Shown here: positions 52,970-61,534 of the stretch, piece by piece
Layout of the letters: every line of letters starts with the position of its first letter
How positions within the stretch are numbered: the first letter of the stretch is position 1
Source of the DNA: an uncultured Lachnospiraceae bacterium
Lineage (GTDB): Bacteria; Bacillota; Clostridia; Lachnospirales; Lachnospiraceae
Length of the DNA: 64,000 nucleotides
NCBI GenBank assembly: GCA_934320845.1
Contig: CAKRFU010000003.1
Location: 124,001 to 188,000, forward strand
Direction of reading: 5' to 3'
Notes under the pieces: model-generated
Database searches by the model: none
Seen by the model: the letters and a program-made list of their open reading frames with translations, nothing else
What the model was told of the DNA's origin: nothing
Translations under genes and position numbers: made by a program

Positions 52970-55900
52970 ATGAATAAGAAGATTTTTAAGCGAGCAGTTG
53001 CGATGATGATGGCTGCGGTTCTTACGGTTGGAGCTGCACTTCCAAGCAGTAATGTATTTGCTTCCGGTTCCGACGAGGAGAAGGATACAAAGACGCTTGC
53101 AGTGTATGATGCCGATGTCCGTACTGACCTTGATGAAGATGAAGTGGTAACGGCTGGGGATATTGTGATCGCCGCCGGCTATGGATTTGATATTGAGAAT
53201 GATATGGAAGGAATCGTTTATGAGCAGGAGAAAGTGGCAGTAAGCTATTATCCGGATCAGGGAAGCTTTGATGCAGACAAGCCGGGTGATTATGATACTT
53301 ACTATAAGGCTGAACCTGTCAGCGGAAAGGATGCCTATCTGGTGCATAGAACCATCGCGGTGAAAGAAATCACTACGGAGCAGACAGATAACACAGAAGC
53401 AGCTCCGACAGAGGATACTACGGAAACTGCTGATGACGAGGAACCTGCCCCCGGAAGTGAAGATACGGAATATATTGACCTTGATACGCAGATCGTAAAA
53501 GGATTATCCATTCAGAGAGCACCGGCTGCCATGCTGAAGGCAGCACCGGCAACAGGAACGAAAGATGGTAAAGATTCCATGAAAGTGGGATTTTCCGGTT
53601 ATGCAAAGTTTTGTGGTCGTTCCATGGGGGTTAAATATATTTCGGAGTCCGGGGATTATTACCACCACTCTGTTTATTGTCTGGATCTGAATAAAAAGAC
53701 AACAAACGGAACAGTGAGCAAATCCAGCAGTACGAAGAAAGTGAAGCCAGAGATCACCTATTGTCTGGTGAACGGTGTGAGAGAGTTAAATAAAACCTGT
53801 CACAACAGCAAGTATTCTTCCGGACATGCGACAGAAGATTACTTCATTACCGGTGCAGCTATTCATGTGCTGAATGGTGAAGTCAAGCTCAGCTACTATG
53901 GTAAAGGCAATACCGGGACGTACTCAAAGATTTCTATACTTGTAGCAGATGCGAAGAAGTACAGCACGGATGACTACAATGACAACGGACTGACCAAGTC
54001 GATCAGCTACTCTATTTCTCCGGCAAAGAGTAAATGGGAAAAGGTGGCTGACGGGTTATACCGCAGTAAGGAGAAGTTTGTACGCACGAAGAAGGGGACG
54101 ATCAAAAACATCAAATACACGATCAGCGGTGCTCCGGCAGGTCTTACCACGGGCGAGATCAAAACGGATGCCTCTAAGATTGATGATGAAAACGATCTGA
54201 AGAAGTACGATATCTGTGTGGCACAGACGGATGCGTCAAAGGCGTCATCCAATTTTTATCTGTACTGTAATCAGACGGTGATGGATAAGATCACGAAGAA
54301 TGACAGCACCATTAAAGTAAGGGCAAAAGCATACAGTGATGAAAAGGGTGGTTCCAAATGGACACCGACCGTTGTGTCTCAGCAGAAGATCACATTTTTG
54401 GAGGAGTTTATAGATCAGAAATCGGATGAAGCGACAGTTAAAGTAACATCAAACTACAAGCTGGGAAGTTTTCAGCTTCATAAGACAGATTCTTACAAAG
54501 GAACTCCGGTAGCGGGAGCAAAGTATTATCTTTATGAGGATAGTGCCTGCACGGATCTGTTGTGTAAACTGAATGTTACCAATTCAGACGGTTTAGCAGC
54601 ATCCGGTGTTGAGGTGTTGACAGAATCTAAGTATTACCTGAAGGAAGTAAAAGCTCCGGATGGTTATCAGGTGGATGAAAACGTGTATGAAATCGGTCTG
54701 GAGTATTTTACACAGTATGATGAGAGTGGAAAGGTTACAAAAGCCGGAAAAGCTTTTGAGGCAAAGGAGATACCGGAAACGGTAGGTGTTCTCGTACAGA
54801 AGACGGATTCCGAGTCTGGTAATGTTGTCAAAGGTGCCGGTTTTGCCGTGTTTAAGGATGCTTCCTGCACGCAGAGAGTATTGATGAATGGTGATACCGG
54901 AGCAGAAGTACCGGTATTTTATTATGATGAAGATCTGGACGGAGCGGCATCTGAGAAGTTTGTGAAACAGCAGGATGTGTATTATGTGAAAGAGGTGGTT
55001 GTCCCGGATGGATACCGTGATGATGGCAAGGTATGGGAAGTAAAGCCGGATTATGGTTCATTCGATACGGTGGAAATGACCAATACACCGATCCGCTGTG
55101 ATGTATCCGTTGATAAGAAAGACAAAGAAACTTCTGATCCACAGGGGGACGCCAGACTTTCCGGTGCAACCTATGGACTGTATGCATTGGAAACTGTGAA
55201 TTATCCGGATGGCAGAGGGATCGTATCCTATGCCGGAAACGATAACATCACATCGACTGTGGGGACAGATTTTTACAGTACCGGAACACCGGCAAATGCA
55301 GGAACACTTCTTGCAACAGTGAAGACAGATGAAGCAGGAAATTTTAACTTTGGAAATCTCTATTATGGGAAATATTATATTCAGGAGATCGAGCCAAGTG
55401 AAGGATATCTGCTTGATGAAACAAAGTATGAGGTTGACTATTCCAAAGAACCGAATACTCACCAGAACATTTCTGTTACTCGTCATGTGGTGGAAACAGT
55501 AAAGAAGCAGCCATTTGAGATCATCAAAGTATCAACCGATGGGGATGATACGGAGACGGATTATGTGGAAGGTGCAGAATTTACCGTGAAACTTCAGTCT
55601 GAGATTGATAAGGTGGGATGGGATGCGGCTAAGGTCTATGATACTCTGGTCACTGATGAGAAAGGCTATGCCTGCTCTAAGGAACTTCCATACGGAACAT
55701 ATCTTGTGAAGGAGACAAAAGTACCTCACAATCTGTATAAGACGGATGATTTTACGGTCGAGGTGACTGAGGATTCCAGAACTCCGCAGAGATACCGGAT
55801 CTTAAACGATGCACCATTTAAGGCATATATCCGGATGGTGAAAAAGGATGCAGAAAGTGGCAATACGATCTGTCTTTCCGGTGTTACGTTCAAGATCAGG

Positions 55901-57652
55901 AATACAGATACCGATGAGTATGTGGAACAGAAGGTTGGAAAGGATAAAGTGAGTGAATTTACAACCGATGATTCCGGAAAGATCACCACTCCATTGAAAC
56001 TGAAATATGGCAATTATCAGGTGGAAGAGATCACTGCTCCGGATGGCTATCTGATTTCCGAGGAAGAGTTTCCTTTCGTGGTGGAAAAGGATGGAGCCGT
56101 AAAGGTGGAAGAGGACAGTGATGGTGATCCTGTGATCGAAGTTGTGATTCAAGATACTCCGGTAAAGGGAAGTATCAGTATTACCAAAGCCGGTGAGGTA
56201 CTTACCGGTACAGAGTATGATACGATCGTTGACCGTATTATGAGTGCCATTGATCAAGAGGATCGAAGTCTTGATTTTATCTATGAGGAACAGAATCTTG
56301 CGGGGGCTGTATTCCAGTTGATTGCAGCAGAGGATATTTACACACCGGATCATCAGAAAGATGAGAACGGAAAACGCACACTGGAAATGATCAATGGTGT
56401 TCCGGCATCTGCAGGAGCGGTTGTTGCCACGCTGACTACCGATGAGAACGGGAAAGCATCTATGGAGGATCTTCCGCTCGGCAAGTATCAGGTAGTTGAG
56501 ATCGAAGCACCAAAGGGATTTGTGCTTTGCGAGGAGCCATTCCCGGTAGAGCTTACTTATAAGGATGACCATACCGATGTGGTTTATGGAAATGCTGATT
56601 TTGTGAATGAGAGAGTAAAGACAAAACTCAGTGTGATCAAAACAGATGGTGTGACAAAGAATCCGGTAGAGGGTGCAACTTATGGTGTATTTACGAAGGA
56701 GGACATTCTTGATGTAAACGGTGAAGTTGCGGTAAAGGCGGACACAATGGTGGATACTGCAGTGACTACTGCCAGCGGACAGGCAATCTTTGCAGCAGAT
56801 CTTCCTCTGGCAAACTACTATGTAAAAGAAGTGGAATCTCCGGAAGGCTATGTGATGGATGATACGGTCTACGATGTGGACTTTACCTATAAAGATCCTT
56901 TGACGGCAGTTCTTGAAAAAGAGATCATGGTTGAAGAGACACCGATCATTGTAGAAGTATCTAAAACGGATATTACAACCGGAAAAGAGTTAAAAGGTGC
57001 AACTTTAGAGGTGATTGACTCCGATGGCGAGGTGTATGCATCCTGGGTAACCGATGGAAAGCCGCACCAGTTAGAAGCAATCCCGGCAGGGGATTACACC
57101 TTGAAGGAAACTGCTTCTCCATATGGTTATCTGATCGCCAATGAGGTGGAATTTACGGTAGAAGAAACCGGGGAGATCCAAAAGGTTGCAATGTCTGATG
57201 AAAGAGTGAAGGGAGCAGTTGAAATCTATAAAACGGACAGTGAGACAAAGTCTCCGATCAAGGGAGTAGAGTTTGAACTTCGTAATAAAGATGGAAAAGT
57301 GCTTGCAAAACTTATCACAGACAAAAAGGGATATGCTAAAACCGATCTGCTTGATATCGGCACTTACGATGAAGAGGGGAACTTCGAGAAAGATATTCCT
57401 TATTATGTCGTAGAGACAAAGGCTGCGAAAGGGTATGTCATTGATACGACACCGCACGAAGTGCTGCTTCAGTATGATGACAGTGCCGTGGAGAATGTAG
57501 TTTATACACTGAAGCTGAAGAATAAGCCGGAGAAGCCGAAACTTCCACAGACCGGTGGAGGTTATAAGCCTTGGCTGTTTGGTGTAGCAGGAGGATTCCT
57601 GATCGGTGCGGGGATTTATCTGAACCGTAGAAGGAAAAGAAGAAAAGTTTGA
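52970..57652 (+). CDS. LPXTG-anchored Cna-B repeat adhesin with thioester-like domain
   Basis: A 1560-residue surface protein. It has a signal peptide (MNKKIFKRAVAMMMAAVLTV, cut near FASG), an acidic linker to about 200, and a thioester-type domain at about 210-310 with Cys237 in SVYCLDLNK. The matching ITGAAIH motif has Gly295 where the thioester Gln is expected. Nine Cna-B/SpaA-like repeats follow, starting with K-T-D or K-x-D units (LHKTDSYKGTPVAGAKYYLY) and ending in E-x-x-x-P-x-G-Y, as needed for Lys-Asn/Glu isopeptide bonds. The sorting signal LPQTG is near 1525 with a hydrophobic stretch and basic tail. ATG at 52970 follows GTGAGGAA. It probably sticks the donor cell to partners or host surfaces; no sortase gene is in view. 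Confidence 0.88.
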   Translation: MNKKIFKRAVAMMMAAVLTVGAALPSSNVFASGSDEEKDTKTLAVYDADVRTDLDEDEVVTAGDIVIAAGYGFDIENDMEGIVYEQEKVAVSYYPDQGSFDADKPGDYDTYYKAEPVSGKDAYLVHRTIAVKEITTEQTDNTEAAPTEDTTETADDEEPAPGSEDTEYIDLDTQIVKGLSIQRAPAAMLKAAPATGTKDGKDSMKVGFSGYAKFCGRSMGVKYISESGDYYHHSVYCLDLNKKTTNGTVSKSSSTKKVKPEITYCLVNGVRELNKTCHNSKYSSGHATEDYFITGAAIHVLNGEVKLSYYGKGNTGTYSKISILVADAKKYSTDDYNDNGLTKSISYSISPAKSKWEKVADGLYRSKEKFVRTKKGTIKNIKYTISGAPAGLTTGEIKTDASKIDDENDLKKYDICVAQTDASKASSNFYLYCNQTVMDKITKNDSTIKVRAKAYSDEKGGSKWTPTVVSQQKITFLEEFIDQKSDEATVKVTSNYKLGSFQLHKTDSYKGTPVAGAKYYLYEDSACTDLLCKLNVTNSDGLAASGVEVLTESKYYLKEVKAPDGYQVDENVYEIGLEYFTQYDESGKVTKAGKAFEAKEIPETVGVLVQKTDSESGNVVKGAGFAVFKDASCTQRVLMNGDTGAEVPVFYYDEDLDGAASEKFVKQQDVYYVKEVVVPDGYRDDGKVWEVKPDYGSFDTVEMTNTPIRCDVSVDKKDKETSDPQGDARLSGATYGLYALETVNYPDGRGIVSYAGNDNITSTVGTDFYSTGTPANAGTLLATVKTDEAGNFNFGNLYYGKYYIQEIEPSEGYLLDETKYEVDYSKEPNTHQNISVTRHVVETVKKQPFEIIKVSTDGDDTETDYVEGAEFTVKLQSEIDKVGWDAAKVYDTLVTDEKGYACSKELPYGTYLVKETKVPHNLYKTDDFTVEVTEDSRTPQRYRILNDAPFKAYIRMVKKDAESGNTICLSGVTFKIRNTDTDEYVEQKVGKDKVSEFTTDDSGKITTPLKLKYGNYQVEEITAPDGYLISEEEFPFVVEKDGAVKVEEDSDGDPVIEVVIQDTPVKGSISITKAGEVLTGTEYDTIVDRIMSAIDQEDRSLDFIYEEQNLAGAVFQLIAAEDIYTPDHQKDENGKRTLEMINGVPASAGAVVATLTTDENGKASMEDLPLGKYQVVEIEAPKGFVLCEEPFPVELTYKDDHTDVVYGNADFVNERVKTKLSVIKTDGVTKNPVEGATYGVFTKEDILDVNGEVAVKADTMVDTAVTTASGQAIFAADLPLANYYVKEVESPEGYVMDDTVYDVDFTYKDPLTAVLEKEIMVEETPIIVEVSKTDITTGKELKGATLEVIDSDGEVYASWVTDGKPHQLEAIPAGDYTLKETASPYGYLIANEVEFTVEETGEIQKVAMSDERVKGAVEIYKTDSETKSPIKGVEFELRNKDGKVLAKLITDKKGYAKTDLLDIGTYDEEGNFEKDIPYYVVETKAAKGYVIDTTPHEVLLQYDDSAVENVVYTLKLKNKPEKPKLPQTGGGYKPWLFGVAGGFLIGAGIYLNRRRKRRKV

Positions 57653-57676
57653 TAAAACTTCATATGGATTGTTTAG

Positions 57677-57711
57677 GGAGAGGCTATGAAAATAACCTCT
57701 CCTGTTTATTT
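57677..57711 (+). terminator. Terminator after the adhesin
   Basis: GGAGAGG (57677-57683) pairs with CCTCTCC (57696-57702) with an extra TAT/ATA inside; TGTTTATTT follows. Confidence 0.6.
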
Positions 57712-57731
57712 GAGAAAGGAATGATAATTAT

Positions 57732-58733
57732 ATGATGGATTTTAATATGTTTCAGGAAGTAGTGAAAGACAATATCTTAAATTCACTTCCGGCAGAATAT
57801 AAAGAGGCATCCGTATCTGTGCACGCAGTGCCAAAAGTAAATCGGACATTACATGCATTGACGGTAATGCTGCCGGATCGCAATAAAGCTCCTAACATTT
57901 ATCTGGAGGAGATGTATGAGCATTATCAGCAGAATGAGGATATCCAGACGACTTTGGCGGAAGTAGCAGATGCGGTTGTGGAAGCTACGAAAGAGATGAG
58001 CAAAGTAAATCCGGTGCTTGATGCTGACAAGATTCAGGACAATGTGGTCCTTTGTTTAGTCAATTCCACACAGAATGAGGAACTCTTAAAAGATGTTCCC
58101 AACAGAAGCTTTCAGGATCTGTCTGTGATCTACCGATGGGTAGTATGTGTGGATCGGGATGGAATGCAGAGTATGATCATTACCAATGATTTTGCAGCCG
58201 CTCGTGGATTTACAGAGGAAGAGTTATTTCAGCATGCGGTGGAGAATACAAAGCGTATCTGCCCGCCAAGAGTAAAGTCAATGCAGGAAGTGATGGCAGA
58301 TCTGGCAGTCGAAGATGGAATGCCACAAGAAATACTGGAATCTATGGGAGTGTTTGATGAGATACCTCCGGAGAAAAACTTGTGGGTGATCACGAATGAG
58401 ATGGGAATAAATGGAGCGGCATCCATGTTATATGAGGAGAATCTTCATAAACTGGCAGAGCAGATAGGAACGGATCTGTATTTGCTCCCTTCCTCTATCC
58501 ATGAAACCATCGCAGTATCTGTAGAGATGGGAGCTCCGGAGTATTTGGCACAAATGGTTCACGATGTCAATATGACTGCTGTTACCTTGGATGAGCGGCT
58601 GTCCAATAATGTATACCATTATGATAAGGATCTCAGGAAGCTGGAGCTTGCCACAGATGTGCCGGAAAAGGGGTTAGACGGTGTTATTGCAGAGCCGCCG
58701 ATGATCTATGAAAAGGAAGGTCCGGCGAGATAG
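57732..58733 (+). CDS. DUF5688-like conserved element protein
   Basis: A 333-residue soluble protein of a type I associate with DUF5688, frequent on mobile elements of gut Clostridia. It begins MMDFNMFQEVVKDNILNSLP, has a basic HALTVMLPDRNKAPNIYLEE segment, and ends with LLPSSIHETIAVSVEMGAPE and LSNNVYHYDKDLRKLE. No catalytic motif is obvious; HETIA and the preceding region could be a degenerate metallopeptidase-like helix, but that is speculation. AAAGGA precedes the start. The next genes follow closely, so it is part of one long operon. Confidence 0.65.
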   Translation: MMDFNMFQEVVKDNILNSLPAEYKEASVSVHAVPKVNRTLHALTVMLPDRNKAPNIYLEEMYEHYQQNEDIQTTLAEVADAVVEATKEMSKVNPVLDADKIQDNVVLCLVNSTQNEELLKDVPNRSFQDLSVIYRWVVCVDRDGMQSMIITNDFAAARGFTEEELFQHAVENTKRICPPRVKSMQEVMADLAVEDGMPQEILESMGVFDEIPPEKNLWVITNEMGINGAASMLYEENLHKLAEQIGTDLYLLPSSIHETIAVSVEMGAPEYLAQMVHDVNMTAVTLDERLSNNVYHYDKDLRKLELATDVPEKGLDGVIAEPPMIYEKEGPAR

Positions 58734-58743
58734 GAGGCAGACG

Positions 58744-58863
58744 ATGTCAGATCAGAGTGGATACAGTGTAGAGGAATTAAAGAAACTGTTACAGAGTCAG
58801 CCGGAAGATACGGTGGTGACGGTAGAGTTTCCGAAAGAAGAGGTGACAGAGGATGAGTCGTGA
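58744..58863 (+). CDS. Small acidic protein between DUF5688-like and radC genes
   Basis: A 39-residue ORF (MSDQSGYSVEELKKLLQSQP, then EDTVVTVEFPKEEVTEDES) with GGAGGC before the ATG. Its end overlaps the radC start by 11 nt, so the two are translationally coupled. The sequence has amphipathic helix and acidic tail character. Not recognised. Confidence 0.6.
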   Translation: MSDQSGYSVEELKKLLQSQPEDTVVTVEFPKEEVTEDES

Positions 58864-59413
58864 TGCTTTTAAGCTGGATGTAGTAAGTATCCGGCTTGTA
58901 AGAGATGCTCCCATTTATTCGGATCAGAAGCTTAACAGCCCGCAGGCTGCCGTTCATCTGGTTGGTGAGGTGCTTTGTGATATGGATCGGGAGCTGGTCT
59001 GCGTCATCAATCTGAAGGCGGATGGTACACCGATCAACTGCAGTTTTGTCAGTGCCGGTACACTGGATTATTCCGTGGTAAATCCGCGAGACATGCTTAA
59101 AGCCAGTATTTTATCAAACGCTGCCAGGTTGATCATGGTGCATAACCACCCTTCTGGTGATCTGACACCATCCAAGGATGATATCCGGCTTACGGACCGG
59201 ATGCAGAAGGTAACCGGTCTTGTCGGGATTCCATTGATGGACCATATCATCGTGGGAGGCGATAATAAGGAGTATTTCAGCTTTCGGGAAAAGGGTATTA
59301 TGAAGAATCCATGTATTCATCTGGCAGAGGATTATCATTTCATGGACTGGAATGAACAGCTTGTTGCGGAGAAAGGAGAAGATGCTCATGAGGTTCACGG
59401 AAGAAGAACTTAG
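58853..59413 (+). CDS. radC: RadC-like JAB/MPN domain protein
   Basis: A 186-residue protein carrying the JAMM metal motif: Glu in the early part, then VHNHPSGDLTPSKDD near residues 97-111 (His-x-His-x7-Asp). RadC homologues are found on most conjugative elements; a role in recombination or in anti-restriction has been proposed, and the old DNA repair role is not supported. The N-terminal helix-hairpin-helix of chromosomal RadC is missing, as in mobile versions. GAGG precedes the ATG, which overlaps the small upstream gene. Confidence 0.87.
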   Translation: MSRDAFKLDVVSIRLVRDAPIYSDQKLNSPQAAVHLVGEVLCDMDRELVCVINLKADGTPINCSFVSAGTLDYSVVNPRDMLKASILSNAARLIMVHNHPSGDLTPSKDDIRLTDRMQKVTGLVGIPLMDHIIVGGDNKEYFSFREKGIMKNPCIHLAEDYHFMDWNEQLVAEKGEDAHEVHGRRT

Positions 59414-60359
59414 AATCGCGAAGTCGGTAGACTTATGTGCTGTGGCATCTCATCTGGGATATACCGTCCGGCGGATCGGGAAGTACCACACCTTAAAGGA
59501 AATGGATTCCATCCGGATCTATAACCGGACACATTGGTTTCGATGGTCCAGAAGGTATGAGAAAGGAGAGAATGGCGGAAGCCAGATTGATTTCTTAAGG
59601 GTGTTTGCAGGAATGGATGTAAAAGAAGCCGTGTTCTGGCTCCTTGATTTTACCGGATACAAAAGACTGGAATCCAAGGAAACATTGCATGGTGTTATCT
59701 TACCAAACGGGATTGCAGCAGAGGAAAGAAAAGAGTTTGTACTTCCGGAGTATGCCGGGAGCAATGCTTATCTGTATGACTATCTGGTGAATCAGAGAGG
59801 AATTGCTAAAGAGGTGGTAGATCATTTTGTGAAAGCCGGCATTTTGTATGAAGCAAAGAATTATCACAATGTGGTATTTGTGGGGACGGATGCAAGCGGT
59901 ACTCCGAAGTTTGCCAGTATGCGGGGAGTGTTTGACCGGAATGGCAAGAGCTTTAAGTGTGATGTGGAGGGCAACGACAAACAGTATGGATTTCATTTAC
60001 ACCGGGAGGCTTGTATTGAGATCGTGGTGTTTGAAGCGGCGATTGATCTTTTAAGCTATATGACGATCTATCCGGATAAGCAATGCGACCTGCTTGCACT
60101 TGGAATGGTTGCAGATGTTCCTTTGGACAGATATCTCAAAGATTATCCGGTTATCCGCAAGATCAGTTTTTGTTTGGATAATGATGAACCCGGACATAAG
60201 GCAGAACAGCAGATGATGGAAAAGTACAAAGGGCTTGGATATTTAGTATCGGGTGGAATTGTCCCATCCCAATATAAAGATGTGAATGAATGGCTAAAGG
60301 CAGAGAGAAAAAGAATGGTTGATAGCACTTTACACTATCAAATGGAAAAAAAGATATAG
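59388..60359 (+). CDS. DUF3991/TOPRIM primase-like protein
   Basis: A 323-residue protein. The N-terminal half (VDLCAVASHLGYTVRRIGKY; NRTHWFRWSRRYEKGENGGS) is of the DUF3991 kind, and the C-terminal half is a TOPRIM domain with Glu in VVFEAAIDLLSY and D-x-D in FCLDNDEPGHKAE near residues 270-275. Such proteins are primase-like and accompany relaxase genes in Tn1549-type elements. The ATG at 59388 fits AAAGGAG at a spacing of 9 nt; the start lies inside the end of radC (26-nt overlap). The last codons contain the first copy of the iteron array. Confidence 0.85.
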   Translation: MRFTEEELRIAKSVDLCAVASHLGYTVRRIGKYHTLKEMDSIRIYNRTHWFRWSRRYEKGENGGSQIDFLRVFAGMDVKEAVFWLLDFTGYKRLESKETLHGVILPNGIAAEERKEFVLPEYAGSNAYLYDYLVNQRGIAKEVVDHFVKAGILYEAKNYHNVVFVGTDASGTPKFASMRGVFDRNGKSFKCDVEGNDKQYGFHLHREACIEIVVFEAAIDLLSYMTIYPDKQCDLLALGMVADVPLDRYLKDYPVIRKISFCLDNDEPGHKAEQQMMEKYKGLGYLVSGGIVPSQYKDVNEWLKAERKRMVDSTLHYQMEKKI

Positions 60360-60532
60360 AAAACCACTAGCAAAAAGAAAATTTGCTATCACTTTACTAT
60401 ATCACGATTTTTTGCCAGAAACGGATGCTATCACTTTACACTATCAAAACGGGAAAATGCTAGTGTTTTGCACTAGCATTGATCGAAATTGACAGCACTT
60501 TACACTATCACGAGAATCTTTCGTGAGAAACA
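60321..60532 (+). repeat. Iteron array: diverged 106-bp tandem duplication
   Basis: Four copies of a motif of the form G-x-TAxCACTTTACACTATCA start (at CACTTTAC) at 60326, 60390, 60432 and 60496; the steps are 64, 42 and 64 bp. Copies 1 and 3 continue AAA, copies 2 and 4 continue CGA, and CACTAGCA occurs at 60365 and 60471. All three features repeat at exactly 106 bp. Unit 1 has the hairpin TAGCAAA/TTTGCTA, and unit 2 has AATGCTAGTG (60456-60465) with CACTAGCATT (60471-60480). Confidence 0.85.
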
Positions 60533-60660
60533 TGGGGGTTTTAGGGGACACGCCCCTAACCAGACAGCCAAAATTTTTTTTGCTGGCATTTTGTGACACA
60601 AAATGCGTATCTGGCGAAACCACAAAGGCGTGGTTTCCGAACTCCCACGGAAATGTAACC
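60533..60660 (+). other. Putative origin of transfer (oriT): dyad cluster before the relaxase operon
   Basis: In 100 bp there are TTAGGGG/CCCCTAA (60541-60559), a perfect 21-bp palindrome GCATTTTGTG-A-CACAAAATGC (60586-60606), and GAAACCAC/GTGGTTTC (60616-60637). The position between the TOPRIM gene and the MobC/relaxase genes is where oriT lies in mobilizable elements. The nic site cannot be named from sequence. Confidence 0.55.
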
Positions 60661-60701
60661 TGAAAGTTGGCACGGATAAAGAAAAGGAGGTGTACCGGAA
60701 G

Positions 60702-61211
60702 ATGAGCGATGTATATGAGATCAAACAACCGTCGGAGCTTTTGATCACGATCAACGCACTGCAGTCAGAGATCAAACTTTCCAAAGAGGATGCACAAGTG
60801 ATTCTTGGCTATATGCAGGGGCATGATTTTATGCTCACATTGGATGATGGAAAGCTGATGCGTGTGGATATTTCAGAAGAAAACGGTCAGCGTGTTCCTT
60901 ATACCATGGATGAGGTAATTGATCTGGTCTGTGAATGGAATTATGAACAGTTAGAGGAAGCAAGGGCGGTTGTCGATCATCCGAAAGATTTTGCGGAATA
61001 TTGTGAATATAAGTTTACCTATGATGCACTGAAGGAGGATGAGACTGCATTGAATCAAATGTTTGCCCAGACAATTTATGGTCGTGATGTGAGAAATGTT
61101 GCGAGAGTCATGATCGGGCAGGCGGGAGGACAGATGCCGGAAGCATTGGCGGTTCATGAAGATATGAAGTATCAGGATGCAGCGCATAGGGAAGAAGGGA
61201 GGAAGCGCTGA
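60702..61211 (+). CDS. Conserved element protein upstream of MobC
   Basis: A 169-residue acidic, mostly helical protein (MSDVYEIKQPSELLITINAL; CEWNYEQLEEARAVVDHPKD; a Met/Gln-rich end). I do not recognise a named domain. It has the strong site AAAGGAGGTG upstream, and its stop overlaps the mobC start (TGATG). Being first in the mobilisation operon after oriT, it may be a relaxosome accessory protein or an iteron-binding protein; that is inference from position. Confidence 0.65.
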   Translation: MSDVYEIKQPSELLITINALQSEIKLSKEDAQVILGYMQGHDFMLTLDDGKLMRVDISEENGQRVPYTMDEVIDLVCEWNYEQLEEARAVVDHPKDFAEYCEYKFTYDALKEDETALNQMFAQTIYGRDVRNVARVMIGQAGGQMPEALAVHEDMKYQDAAHREEGRKR

Positions 61212-61534
61212 TGGCGAAAGATGTGGTAAAGCATTATCGTCTGACGACAGATGATGCCGCTGCTTTTCGTAAAAAGGCAGAAGAAGCGGGAATGACAGAA
61301 TCCGATTATTTCCGCTTGCTGATCACACAGCAGCCCAGTGATTATCCGGAGATCCGTGGTGGAATCAAGGTGTTGATCAATGAGGTCAACCGGATCGGAG
61401 TTAACATCAATGAGATTGTGTTTAATAATAACTCTAATCTATATCGTACTGCGGATAAGGAAAGACTCATTGCCTATATGCGGCGTTTGAATGAAACGCT
61501 GGCAAAGGTGGTGGACGACTGTGGCTATCACTAA
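61211..61534 (+). CDS. mobC: MobC-like relaxosome accessory protein
   Basis: A 107-residue protein: N-terminal ribbon-helix-helix (YRLTTDDAAAFRKKAEEAGM, TESDYFRLLI) and the C-terminal MobC segment (EVNRIGVNINEIVFNNNSNL, then MRRLNETLAKVVDDCG). MobC helps open DNA at oriT so the relaxase can nick. Its 3' end overlaps the relaxase gene by 14 nt and its start overlaps the upstream stop, so the three genes are translated as one unit. Confidence 0.87.
   Translation: MAKDVVKHYRLTTDDAAAFRKKAEEAGMTESDYFRLLITQQPSDYPEIRGGIKVLINEVNRIGVNINEIVFNNNSNLYRTADKERLIAYMRRLNETLAKVVDDCGYH

Noticed and set aside
55802..56572. Long minus-strand ORF of 256 codons inside the adhesin gene
   Set aside because: It is the reverse shadow of Cna-B repeat codons, has no ribosome site and an implausible composition.
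60321..60532. CRISPR array
   Set aside because: Only four copies, unequal spacing, no unique spacers of constant length, and a 106-bp duplication explains the pattern.
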